From contig CAJQOB010000237.1 in NCBI GenBank assembly GCA_905479845.1, forward strand, positions 1-13,478: DNA of 13,478 nucleotides, read 5' to 3'. Below are positions 1 through 6,378 of the stretch, one piece after another. Source of the stretch: an uncultured Flavobacteriales bacterium (GTDB taxonomy: Bacteria > Bacteroidota > Bacteroidia > Flavobacteriales_D > Crocinitomicaceae). The stretch's first letter is position 1. Every line of letters begins with the position of its first letter. A program made the position numbers and the translations under genes. The notes under the pieces were generated by a model that saw nothing but the letters and a program-made list of their open reading frames with translations, searched no databases and was not told where the DNA came from.

Positions 1-871
1 CTTTCAAGACAGCTGGATCAGCTTCCATTGCAGCGATTGCCGCTTTTTGAGAAATCGATGACGTACCTGAAGTAAATTGCCCTTGCATCTTTGTGCACGC
101 TTTTGCAATTTGTTCGCTTGCTCCAATATATCCCAAACGCCAACCAGTCATTGCCCAAGCTTTCGAAACACCGTTTACGGTAACTACTTGATTTTTGATC
201 TCTGGAAATTGCGCTAAACTTTCGTGTTTTGAGGTGAAGTTGATGTGTTCATAAATCTCATCAGCAATAATGATAACATTTGGGTATCGCTCCAATACTT
301 CGGCAATTTCTACAAGTTCTTCTTTGCTGTACACCGATCCCGTAGGGTTACATGGCGTTGAGAAGATGATCAATTTTGTTTTATCCGTAATTGCAGCTTC
401 CAATTCTTTCCCTGAAAGTTTGAAGTCGTTTTCGATACCTGCGTTAACAATTACTGGGCTACCTTCAGAAACCTTAACAATTTCCAAATAAGAAACCCAA
501 TAAGGAGCTGGAATAATCACTTCATCTCCCTTGTTAATCAAACTCAACACAACGTTCGCAATGGATTGCTTCGCACCTGTTGAAACAACAATTTGTTCTG
601 GGCTGTAATCCAAATCATTGTCACGCTTAAATTTCTTCGAAATCGCTTGACGTAAATCTAAATAACCAGGAACTGGAGTATAATACGTGAAATTGTCATT
701 CATGGCCTTATTCGCGGCCTCTTTGATGAAATCTGGAGTATTGAAGTCTGGCTCCCCCAAACTTAACGCAATAACATCCTTTCCTTCCGCCTTTAACTCT
801 CTACTTTTTCGAGACATAGCAATGGTTGCGGATTCCTCCATTGCATTGATTCTATCGGATAATTCGATCAT
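1..871 (-). CDS. Pyridoxal-phosphate-dependent class I aminotransferase (aspartate aminotransferase-like), 3' end outside window
   Basis: PLP enzyme that transfers an amino group between an amino acid and a 2-oxo acid in the cytoplasm; aspartate/2-oxoglutarate is the likeliest pair. The visible 290 codons hold the fold-type I layout of the subgroup I-gamma (Thermus-type) aspartate aminotransferases: an N-terminal LSLGEPDFNTP motif near residue 37, YYTPVPGYLDLR, the PLP-phosphate segment STGAKQSI, PCNPTG, and DEIYEHI. The Schiff-base lysine is K237 in VSKAWAMTGWRLGY, matching the family position. The ATG at 871 is chosen because the family's usual N-terminus (IELSDRI) begins directly there and a -7 promoter box lies about 28 bases upstream. 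The C-terminal quarter, including the substrate-carboxylate arginine, lies beyond base 1. Exact substrate is uncertain: aromatic or kynurenine-type transaminases share these motifs. It is divergent from the acyltransferase at 1035. Confidence 0.93.
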   Translation of the reverse strand, partial: MIELSDRINAMEESATIAMSRKSRELKAEGKDVIALSLGEPDFNTPDFIKEAANKAMNDNFTYYTPVPGYLDLRQAISKKFKRDNDLDYSPEQIVVSTGAKQSIANVVLSLINKGDEVIIPAPYWVSYLEIVKVSEGSPVIVNAGIENDFKLSGKELEAAITDKTKLIIFSTPCNPTGSVYSKEELVEIAEVLERYPNVIIIADEIYEHINFTSKHESLAQFPEIKNQVVTVNGVSKAWAMTGWRLGYIGASEQIAKACTKMQGQFTSGTSSISQKAAIAAMEADPAVLK

Positions 872-898
872 AACGTATTACTGCTAATTATGCAACTA

Positions 899-906
899 CA
901 AATCTA
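899..906 (-). promoter_or_regulatory. Putative Bacteroidota -7 promoter box for the aminotransferase gene
   Basis: On the minus strand this reads TAGATTTG, a full match to the Bacteroidota -7 consensus TAnnTTTG recognised by the primary sigma factor. A start site would fall about 22 bases before the ATG at 871. I cannot find a convincing TTTG at -33, so the call rests on one element plus position. The rest of the 163-base divergent spacer (872-1034) holds only a TTTTAAAG direct repeat (944-951 and 956-963) of unknown meaning. Confidence 0.4.
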
Positions 907-1034
907 CAATAATGAGTTGAAGCGAGCGACGAATATTATGAACTTTTAAAGCTAATTTTAAAGGTTCGTTGTGAATAAATTCATGGGCAGATTGATTCGG
1001 CTGGAATAATTAAGACTAATTTCGCATTAGAGAA

Positions 1035-1853
1035 ATGGAAAAAGGAAAATTTATTGACCTAGAAAAGGTCATGGCCGAGAAAAACCCGTCTGTTTTGAAA
1101 TGGATGCCAAAGGTAGTACTGAACTATCTGAAAAGTATTATTCATCAAGACGAAATAAATGATTTTCTTGAGCTACATAAGGATAAGAGAGACGAAGAAT
1201 TCTGTCAGGCGGTTGTAGACTACATGAATCTCACAATTGAAGTGGAAGGTCTTGAGAAAATCCCAACTGACGAGCGTATTGTACTTGTGATGAACCACCC
1301 ACTTGGTGGAATGGATGCTATGATTCTTATAACAGCACTGAATGGTCGTCGAAATGACTTGAAATTCATCGTGAATGACATCCTCATGAACTTGACAAAT
1401 ATGAGTGGAATGTTCTTGGGTGTCAATAAAATTGGTGGTCAGAAGTCAGGAACACGTGAACGAATTTATGATTTGTTTAATTCTGATGATTGCATCTGTA
1501 TCTTCCCTGCAGGATTGGTTAGCCGCGAAGTCGATGGCAAAATTCAAGATCTAGAATGGAAGAAAACCTTCGTAACGAACGCAAAGAAATTCGATCGTAA
1601 AGTTATTCCTATTCACATTGAAGGGCATTTATCGAAGTTCTTCTATAATTTCTCTAACTTGAGACGGAAGCTTGGAATTAAAGCGAATTTGGAAATGTTG
1701 TATCTTTCAAATGAGATGTTTAAACAATCGGGGCGCCACATAAAATTTGTTGTGGGTGATGCAATTGACCCGGCAATTTTGTATAATAAAGATAAATCAG
1801 AGCTGGAGATCGCACAGGAAATTCGCGGTATGGTGTATGATTTAGCAGATTAA
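1035..1853 (+). CDS. glsA: OlsA/GlsA-like lysophospholipid-type O-acyltransferase (second step of aminolipid synthesis)
   Basis: Predicted membrane-associated O-acyltransferase of the PlsC/LPLAT superfamily, 272 residues. The catalytic block is NHPLGGMD at residues 87-94 (H88, D94); the HPLGG form with five residues between His and Asp is the OlsA/hemolysin-type variant of the usual HX4D. The acyl-acceptor block is IFPAGLVSR at 156-164. No signal peptide is seen. In Bacteroides the homologous GlsA esterifies a second fatty acid onto the hydroxyl of N-acyl glycine made by GlsB; OlsA does the same on lyso-ornithine lipid. The gene directly downstream encodes an OlsB/GlsB-like N-acyltransferase, which is the main reason to prefer an aminolipid role over phosphatidic-acid synthesis. 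The spacing to that gene is 82 bases and contains a hairpin. The headgroup amino acid (glycine, ornithine, serine-glycine) cannot be told from sequence. Confidence 0.8.
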   Translation: MEKGKFIDLEKVMAEKNPSVLKWMPKVVLNYLKSIIHQDEINDFLELHKDKRDEEFCQAVVDYMNLTIEVEGLEKIPTDERIVLVMNHPLGGMDAMILITALNGRRNDLKFIVNDILMNLTNMSGMFLGVNKIGGQKSGTRERIYDLFNSDDCICIFPAGLVSREVDGKIQDLEWKKTFVTNAKKFDRKVIPIHIEGHLSKFFYNFSNLRRKLGIKANLEMLYLSNEMFKQSGRHIKFVVGDAIDPAILYNKDKSELEIAQEIRGMVYDLAD

Positions 1854-1861
1854 GAATTATG

Positions 1862-1891
1862 AACTGTAGATACTGGATTGTTGCTACAGTT
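1862..1891 (+). other. Hairpin between the two aminolipid acyltransferase genes
   Basis: The arms AACTGTAG (1862-1869) and CTACAGTT (1884-1891) are perfectly complementary over 8 bp, extendable by G-U wobbles, around a 14-base loop. No U-run follows, so this is not a standard intrinsic terminator. It could be an mRNA processing or stability element that sets the ratio of the two enzymes, or chance. Confidence 0.35.
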
Positions 1892-1935
1892 TGAATAGAA
1901 TAAATTATAATCACTAGACTCGATCAATAATAGAA

Positions 1936-2853
1936 ATGAAACGGATTATAGACCCCATCGATAAAGACCTTTTAAAGAGTGAACTGAATTCAGAGCGTTT
2001 TTTACGAAGCACTCGAAAAGGTGGAAATGACATCTATTCGGTGAACATTCACAATGCGCCAAACGTTCTTAAGGAAATAGGTCGACTTCGTGAAGTAACC
2101 TTCAGAAATGCGGGTGGTGGAACTGGCGAAGAGATTGACTTGGACGAATTTGACACTTCAGAGTTGTGTTATGATCAACTAATAGTGTGGTCACCCGAAG
2201 ATGAAGAAATCATTGGTGGTTACCGCTACATTTTGTGTGACAAAGTTCTTGGAACTGATTCAGATGAAATTCCGCTCTCAACTAGTCATTACTTTAAGTT
2301 TTCGGAGCCTTTCGTGAGCGACTATCTTCCAAACACTATTGAATTGGGAAGAAGTTGGGTTCAACCCAATTTTCAGCCTTCAGTAAATCCGCGCAAAGGA
2401 TTGTTTGCTTTGGATAATATTTGGGACGGGCTTGGAGCAATCGTTCATCATCACCCAGAAATCAAGTATTTCTTTGGAAAAGTAACGATGTATGATAACT
2501 ACAATACAGAGGGACGTGATTTTCTACTCCACTTCATGCATCACTACTTCCCCGATAAGGAAAACCTCATGCAGCCGCATGCGCCACTTGTTCAGGACTA
2601 CAATTCTGAGGAGTTCGACAAACTATTAGATGGGCTGGATTTCAAAGAAGGCTTCAAATTATTGAATAGCTTCGTTCGTGAACGTGGTGAATTCATTCCA
2701 CCTCTTGTGAACATCTACATGAACTTATCTCCAACCATGAAAACCTTTGGGACAGCTGTCAATGAGGAGTTTGGTGGAGTTGAAGAAACTGGAATTCTAG
2801 TCTCTCTTGAAGATATTTACGAAGAGAAGAAAGAACGACACATGAAATTTTAA
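1936..2853 (+). CDS. glsB: OlsB/GlsB-like GNAT-fold N-acyltransferase (first step of aminolipid synthesis)
   Basis: Predicted acyl-ACP-dependent N-acyltransferase that attaches a 3-hydroxy fatty acid to the alpha-amino group of an amino acid, giving the lyso-aminolipid completed by the preceding acyltransferase. At 305 residues it is in the size range of the hemolysin/OlsB-type GNAT family. Visible family blocks are REVTFRNAGGGTGEEIDLDEFD (about 52-73), YDQLIVW followed by IIGGYRYI (79-99), the ELGRSWVQP strand (136-144), LFALDNIWDGLG (156-167) and YFFGKVTMYDNY (178-189). The region after 200 (HYFPDKENLMQPHAP) is typical of the Bacteroidota branch. No signal peptide or membrane segment is visible. 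The ATG at 1936 is the only sensible start and the stop is nine bases before the next gene, suggesting an operon. Gene symbol is by homology reasoning with Bacteroides GlsB; ornithine acylation is the alternative. Confidence 0.8.
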   Translation: MKRIIDPIDKDLLKSELNSERFLRSTRKGGNDIYSVNIHNAPNVLKEIGRLREVTFRNAGGGTGEEIDLDEFDTSELCYDQLIVWSPEDEEIIGGYRYILCDKVLGTDSDEIPLSTSHYFKFSEPFVSDYLPNTIELGRSWVQPNFQPSVNPRKGLFALDNIWDGLGAIVHHHPEIKYFFGKVTMYDNYNTEGRDFLLHFMHHYFPDKENLMQPHAPLVQDYNSEEFDKLLDGLDFKEGFKLLNSFVRERGEFIPPLVNIYMNLSPTMKTFGTAVNEEFGGVEETGILVSLEDIYEEKKERHMKF

Positions 2854-2862
2854 CGGAATACT

Positions 2863-3123
2863 ATGAAAGCAAAAAACTTTTTTATCCTATCAGCAAGTGC
2901 ACTATTTCTATTTTCTTGCGCAAACATCGCACGCGGATTGGTTACTCCAAATCAATGTAAGGAATGTGCGGTAATCAGTTTATCAACTGGTGACACGATC
3001 ACTAAATTTGAAGGCTGTGGATCCTCTAATGTTAGAATCTACGAAGACGCTGCTGTTTTTGCTTACGAGCATGGATGCGATGCAACTGTTTCTTGCCGTA
3101 CTTGGAAAATAGACACGGAGTAA
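2863..3123 (+). CDS. Small cysteine-rich lipoprotein of unknown function
   Basis: An 86-residue protein I do not recognise. The N-terminus is a lipoprotein signal: KAKNFF, a hydrophobic stretch (7-17), and a lipobox ending LFLFSC with C19 as the lipidated residue, so the mature protein is about 68 residues and envelope-anchored. The mature part has five further cysteines: C32 and C35 (CKEC), C52, C72 and C78. The lipidated cysteine aside, an odd number leaves one free for a metal, a partner or a dimer disulfide. It starts nine bases after the GlsB-like gene and is very probably co-transcribed with it, which hints at a role near the lipid pathway but does not prove one. It is followed by a promoter box for the next gene. 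Confidence 0.75.
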   Translation: MKAKNFFILSASALFLFSCANIARGLVTPNQCKECAVISLSTGDTITKFEGCGSSNVRIYEDAAVFAYEHGCDATVSCRTWKIDTE

Positions 3124-3155
3124 GCCCATCTTTACTGCTGATATTTAAGGACTTA

Positions 3156-3163
3156 TAACTTTG
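3156..3163 (+). promoter_or_regulatory. Putative Bacteroidota -7 promoter box for the 588-residue unknown gene
   Basis: Reads TAACTTTG, a full match to TAnnTTTG. A partial -33 (TTTA, 3131-3134) lies 21 bases upstream, slightly longer than the usual 19-20. Transcription would begin near 3170, leaving about 44 bases before the ATG at 3214. The box implies that the downstream gene is not simply the tail of the aminolipid operon. Confidence 0.45.
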
Positions 3164-3213
3164 ATCTTCGCAAGAGAATCAATATCTTGATTGGGTACCG
3201 AAAAACCACTATC

Positions 3214-4980
3214 ATGTCAAGATATATTCGACCTTCAGATGAAAATCTGAAGCGCGCAAAGATTATTGAAGCTGCCTTCACCCCCTGCATCATTCCAAGC
3301 TCATCAAAATCTAAAGGAAAGAAGACTCCCTCTAGAAATGAGCAGCGACTGATTTCAATTATACTTCATACTGAATTTGCAACCTCCACCTCTATTTCAT
3401 TGAAGTTAGATAACAAAATCGTACTTCTAGAAGATCAAATACTGCGTGGAACGGGGATTATATATAAATCATTCACGGAATCAGGTTCACCCAGCCTACT
3501 CGACCTCAGAGTTCAATTTGATGATAAGAGCTATAATTTGAGCACTGAAATCAAACTTGAAGAAAACAATCACTCTTTTACCATCCATCAATGGACAAAA
3601 AAAGCACCTCCAAGAGTTTATTTCGATGATCATCAAATTAATCGAGGAGTTGGAATCCACTTGGAGCAGAGCAATGAATTACCACCTTATGATGACGACA
3701 AATATCGCGTTCACCTCATAAACAAAGACCTTGGTCCACTTGATTTCGGCGAGCCATTTGATATTTACGTCAATGATGAATTCATTAAAAAGCACGCATA
3801 TACTGTCTTCGATCGTAATTTACCTGTACAGCACACGGCTTTTCTGCCCGTGGGATGCCATCGTGTGATGGTAGTCTCTCGAAGACGAGGCTGGACGATT
3901 CTTGACACAGATGTTGTCGTTAACGGCATTTCCAACAACGTGATTTCTTGGTCGAAACCAAATGTGAGTTTCGCAGAAATTGATATTTCCTTTGGTTTTG
4001 ATTCTCACCTATCGATGAGTCGGGCCAACTTGAATTTCTTCGAAACGACAGCAATGTTCAGGTTCGCACGAAATAAAATTGTTGTTGATGGAATAAAAAT
4101 TCCAAAGGGTTCTGAAGAATACATTGAAACTTTAAAAAAAGACAAGAAGTTCTCGGAGAAAATGATTGCGAATTATAAATTGTATCTGTCCATTCGACAG
4201 AAAGCACGCGATAAACGAAAGAAGGGAGCAAAGCTTACCGAAGCCGAAAAAGAAGTTGAAGCAATAAATAGTTACGGAGAAATGCACGAATGGATCCGAA
4301 TAAAGAAAAAGAAAGAAGGCATTATTATAAGTGGTACTGGGGAAACAGGACTTGACGGAAAAATTCATGACACGGCTCCTGAACCCAAAACACCTTACGA
4401 GAAACTTCAACGAAAAATCACATTAGAAGTGCACGAGCCCAGCCATGCGGAAGCATGTCGGAAACTCGCCATATCACTTGGTTTGAACTGGAGGAAAACC
4501 CAGAAGTACTTCGGGATAATGAAAAAACTCGAGATCGCTGTGGAAGCTGGACAACGTTTTGAAGACGCATATAGACAGCTACCCAAAAAGGATCACGAAA
4601 TTTTAGAGTGGGGGCGAATAAATGTTATTGCCGTTCGTAAATACATGAAACTCCGTGATAATCCAGATAGCGGAGCATTGGAAGAAATTCAAGAATATGA
4701 AGCTGAAGTTAAATTCTACACTGAGCTCATTAAAAAGTTACAAGAGGAAAAAGATCGTGCCGTACGAGCCAAAAAAATTGAAAAATATTTGGGGTTGATC
4801 ATCCAATACTTCCACTCAATCAAGCGTACGTTTAAGAATTTCTCAAAAGAAGAGAAAGATCATATGCGTAGACAATTGCTCGAATTAAAAGATCAAGTAG
4901 AGGAAAACTCAAAGTTCTCTAAAGAACAAAAAGCAGAATTAAACAAGCTAATCAAGGAAAGTTTGGACGCTTTGAAGTAA
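3214..4980 (+). CDS. Uncharacterised 588-residue cytoplasmic protein, beta-rich N-terminal half and charged alpha-helical C-terminal half
   Basis: I do not recognise a family. The frame is open upstream to a TTG at 3187, but the ATG at 3214 (SRYIRPSDENLKRAK) is preferred because ATG is the commoner start and it gives a natural polar N-terminus. No signal peptide, lipobox or membrane segment is visible. Residues about 40-270 alternate short hydrophobic and polar stretches as in beta-sandwich domains, including a possible internal duplication (FDDKSYNLSTEIKLEENNHSF and FDDHQINRGVGIHLEQSNEL regions). Residues about 305-370 are lysine-rich and helical (KKDKKFSEKMIANYK, RQKARDKRKKGAKL). Residues about 400-588 look all-helical with heptad-like runs near 460-520 (EEIQEYEAEVKFYTELIKKL) and 555-588, compatible with a coiled coil or helical bundle. 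It ends six bases from the stop of the opposing haem-binding gene. Function unknown; a scaffold or nucleic-acid contact role would be a guess from charge alone. Confidence 0.8.
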   Translation: MSRYIRPSDENLKRAKIIEAAFTPCIIPSSSKSKGKKTPSRNEQRLISIILHTEFATSTSISLKLDNKIVLLEDQILRGTGIIYKSFTESGSPSLLDLRVQFDDKSYNLSTEIKLEENNHSFTIHQWTKKAPPRVYFDDHQINRGVGIHLEQSNELPPYDDDKYRVHLINKDLGPLDFGEPFDIYVNDEFIKKHAYTVFDRNLPVQHTAFLPVGCHRVMVVSRRRGWTILDTDVVVNGISNNVISWSKPNVSFAEIDISFGFDSHLSMSRANLNFFETTAMFRFARNKIVVDGIKIPKGSEEYIETLKKDKKFSEKMIANYKLYLSIRQKARDKRKKGAKLTEAEKEVEAINSYGEMHEWIRIKKKKEGIIISGTGETGLDGKIHDTAPEPKTPYEKLQRKITLEVHEPSHAEACRKLAISLGLNWRKTQKYFGIMKKLEIAVEAGQRFEDAYRQLPKKDHEILEWGRINVIAVRKYMKLRDNPDSGALEEIQEYEAEVKFYTELIKKLQEEKDRAVRAKKIEKYLGLIIQYFHSIKRTFKNFSKEEKDHMRRQLLELKDQVEENSKFSKEQKAELNKLIKESLDALK

Positions 4981-4986
4981 ATAGAC

Positions 4987-5484
4987 TTAGTGCTCTTCGT
5001 GATCGTGACCTTTGTCTTCTCCGGTCATTTGATCTTCGAACCATTCTGCAAGCTTTTCTTTTTGCTCAGAACTTAAGTCCGCATCACCGTGCGTCCAAGT
5101 GTACGAAGAGATTGGCATTTTACCTTCTTCGATCTCCTCCTCACATTCATGAAGTTTATGATTGGCTTTATCTTCACTGTAATTAGCCCAAAGCGAGAAG
5201 TTAAGGTGCTCTCTACCCTCTTCGATGTGATTTCCTAAAATCCATGAAACTGGAGCAATGTTCGCATACCATGGGTAGTTCGTTTCGTGCGAATGGCAGT
5301 CGTAGCAAGCAGATCGAATCATTTTTTCAATGTCCGCTGGTGGCTTTGTCAAGGCGATGAAATCCTTTGCAGGTTCAATTTTTGGGTTTACCATATCAAT
5401 TCTAGAGAACTGCATTATCACAAATACCGCGAAAAGAAGAATTAATATTTTCCTGAAGATTCCTTTGCGTTTACCTTGAGCCAT
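4987..5484 (-). CDS. Membrane-anchored haem-binding domain protein (single CxxCH)
   Basis: A 165-residue protein of the Bacteroidota haem-binding domain (Haem_bd) family. A basic N-terminus (QGKRKGIFRK) precedes one hydrophobic segment at about 10-27 (ILILLFAVFVIMQF), so the domain probably faces the periplasm on an uncleaved anchor. The c-type haem motif is C60-Y-D-C63-H64, followed by the family signature HETNYPWYANIAPVSWIL and HIEEGREHLNFS. M123 in GKMPISSYTWTHG is the likely distal axial ligand, as family members carry a conserved (K/R)MP segment here. The tail (GHDHEEH) is short and His-rich. The role is probably electron transfer or haem sensing; no reaction is known for the family. It follows the sigma-factor gene on the same strand but a terminator stands between them. 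No clear promoter box was found in 5485-5545. Confidence 0.85.
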   Translation of the reverse strand: MAQGKRKGIFRKILILLFAVFVIMQFSRIDMVNPKIEPAKDFIALTKPPADIEKMIRSACYDCHSHETNYPWYANIAPVSWILGNHIEEGREHLNFSLWANYSEDKANHKLHECEEEIEEGKMPISSYTWTHGDADLSSEQKEKLAEWFEDQMTGEDKGHDHEEH

Positions 5485-5545
5485 TTCTTTTTTCTTGTAA
5501 AAATAATGAAACGTTGTGAATGGGTATTAATTCTTCGGAAAAAGA

Positions 5546-5580
5546 AAGAATCCAACTTGAGTGCATCAAATTGGATTCTT
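5546..5580 (-). terminator. Intrinsic terminator downstream of the sigma-factor gene
   Basis: The arms AAGAATCCAA (5546-5555) and TTGGATTCTT (5571-5580) form a perfect 10-bp stem, continued after one mismatch by TTGA/TCAA (5557-5560, 5566-5569) around a five-base loop. On the minus strand it is followed by a U-rich run (TCTTTTTCC, opposite 5538-5545), as expected for termination of the sigma gene ending at 5603. Confidence 0.7.
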
Positions 5581-5602
5581 AATCAGTTATTGGATAATCA
5601 CT

Positions 5603-6199
5603 CTAGAAGTGTGTCACCATATTATGCTTATCAATCAACTTTCTTAGATTAATCAGTGCGTAACGCATTCTACCAAGCGCTGTATTGATGCTGATATCTT
5701 CCTCTTCAGCAATGTCTTTGAAGGACATTTCTTTGAAAATTCGTTTTCTTAAAATATCTCGTTGAGATTCTGGCAAGTAATCGATCAACTCTACCATCTG
5801 CTCTTCCAACTCTGTTTGAGACATTGTTTCTTCCACGTTTTTCTCGTCGTTGTCAATTGTGTGGAATACATTGTAATCATCACGCATTGAGCTTGACTCA
5901 GAAATCAAACGCACCTTGTTCTTCTTACGGAAGTAATCGATGATTAAGTTATGCGCAATTCTCATCGCCCATGGCAAGAATTTACCTTCTTCGTTGTACG
6001 AACCGCCTTTTAGGGTGCGGACAACCTTAATGAATGTATCTTGAAATATATCTTCTGCTAGTGCTCCATCTCGAACTTTCATATAAATGAAACGGTATAC
6101 TTTATCCTTATGACGCAGCAATAGCGTTTCAAAAGCCTTTTCATTCCCATCAAGATATGCACTTACCAACTCACGGTCTTCGAATTTATTCATAGCCAT
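5603..6199 (-). CDS. ECF-type (sigma-70 family group 4) RNA polymerase sigma factor
   Basis: Alternative sigma factor of 198 residues that would direct RNA polymerase to a dedicated promoter set. Region 2 spans about 20-95, with AYLDGNEKAFETLLLRHKDKVYRF, the core-binding and -10 recognition segment DIFQDTFIKVVRTL (50-63) and FLPWAMRIAHNLIIDYFRKK (74-93). Region 4 spans about 137-187, with LPESQRDILRKRIFKEMSFKDIA and the helix-turn-helix end ISINTALGRMRYALINLRKL. A short acidic linker (about 100-135) replaces region 3, as in ECF factors. The start could be M1 at 6199 or M3 at 6193. No anti-sigma gene is adjacent: downstream is a terminator and then the haem-binding gene, so control must be at transcription, at the protein level, or by an unlinked partner. 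It is divergent from uvrA across 179 bases. Confidence 0.93.
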   Translation of the reverse strand: MAMNKFEDRELVSAYLDGNEKAFETLLLRHKDKVYRFIYMKVRDGALAEDIFQDTFIKVVRTLKGGSYNEEGKFLPWAMRIAHNLIIDYFRKKNKVRLISESSSMRDDYNVFHTIDNDEKNVEETMSQTELEEQMVELIDYLPESQRDILRKRIFKEMSFKDIAEEEDISINTALGRMRYALINLRKLIDKHNMVTHF

Positions 6200-6319
6200 A
6201 ACTTACACTTTAGTAGTTTAATTGATCCAAACTGTTTTTAAAGTAAAGTTTATGCTATACGCCGTGTGTTTTTATTGATTTAAAGAACTAAACTACGTCA
6301 TTTTTCCGAACAAACAAAT

Positions 6320-6329
6320 TTTTCGAAAA
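6320..6329. other. Short palindrome TTTTCGAAAA in the sigma/uvrA divergent spacer
   Basis: A perfect 10-bp palindrome sits centrally in the 179-base divergent region, in a very A/T-rich tract. It might be a repressor site acting on either gene but is short and low-complexity. I found no classical SOS-box pattern in this spacer. Confidence 0.2.
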
Positions 6330-6366
6330 CATTTTTCTCTTTTCCCGTTTATTGAACTCTCGTTTT

Positions 6367-6374
6367 TATCTTTG
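6367..6374 (+). promoter_or_regulatory. TAnnTTTG box directly before the uvrA start
   Basis: Reads TATCTTTG, a full -7 consensus match, but ends only four bases before the ATG at 6379. No -33 TTTG is at the right distance (the nearest ATTG, 6351-6354, is too close). If used, transcription would start at or next to the ATG, giving a leaderless message. It may equally be a chance match. Confidence 0.25.
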
Positions 6375-6378
6375 AAGA

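Noticed and set aside
944..963. Direct repeat TTTTAAAG x 2 with a 12-base period in the aminotransferase/glsA spacer
   Set aside because: It is low-complexity A/T-rich sequence; two copies of an 8-mer like this are not significant without conservation data.
1017..1024. TAATTTCG as a possible -7 box before the first acyltransferase gene
   Set aside because: It has one mismatch to TAnnTTTG, no -33 at the right distance, and would leave almost no leader. Too weak to annotate.
3187..3213. TTG start nine codons upstream for the 588-residue protein
   Set aside because: TTG is a rarer start than the ATG at 3214, and the added residues show no recognisable feature. The promoter box at 3156 allows either, so the choice stays slightly open.
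4970..5000. Possible shared terminator at the convergent stops 4980/4987
   Set aside because: I searched for a stem in this interval and found none of more than a few pairs.
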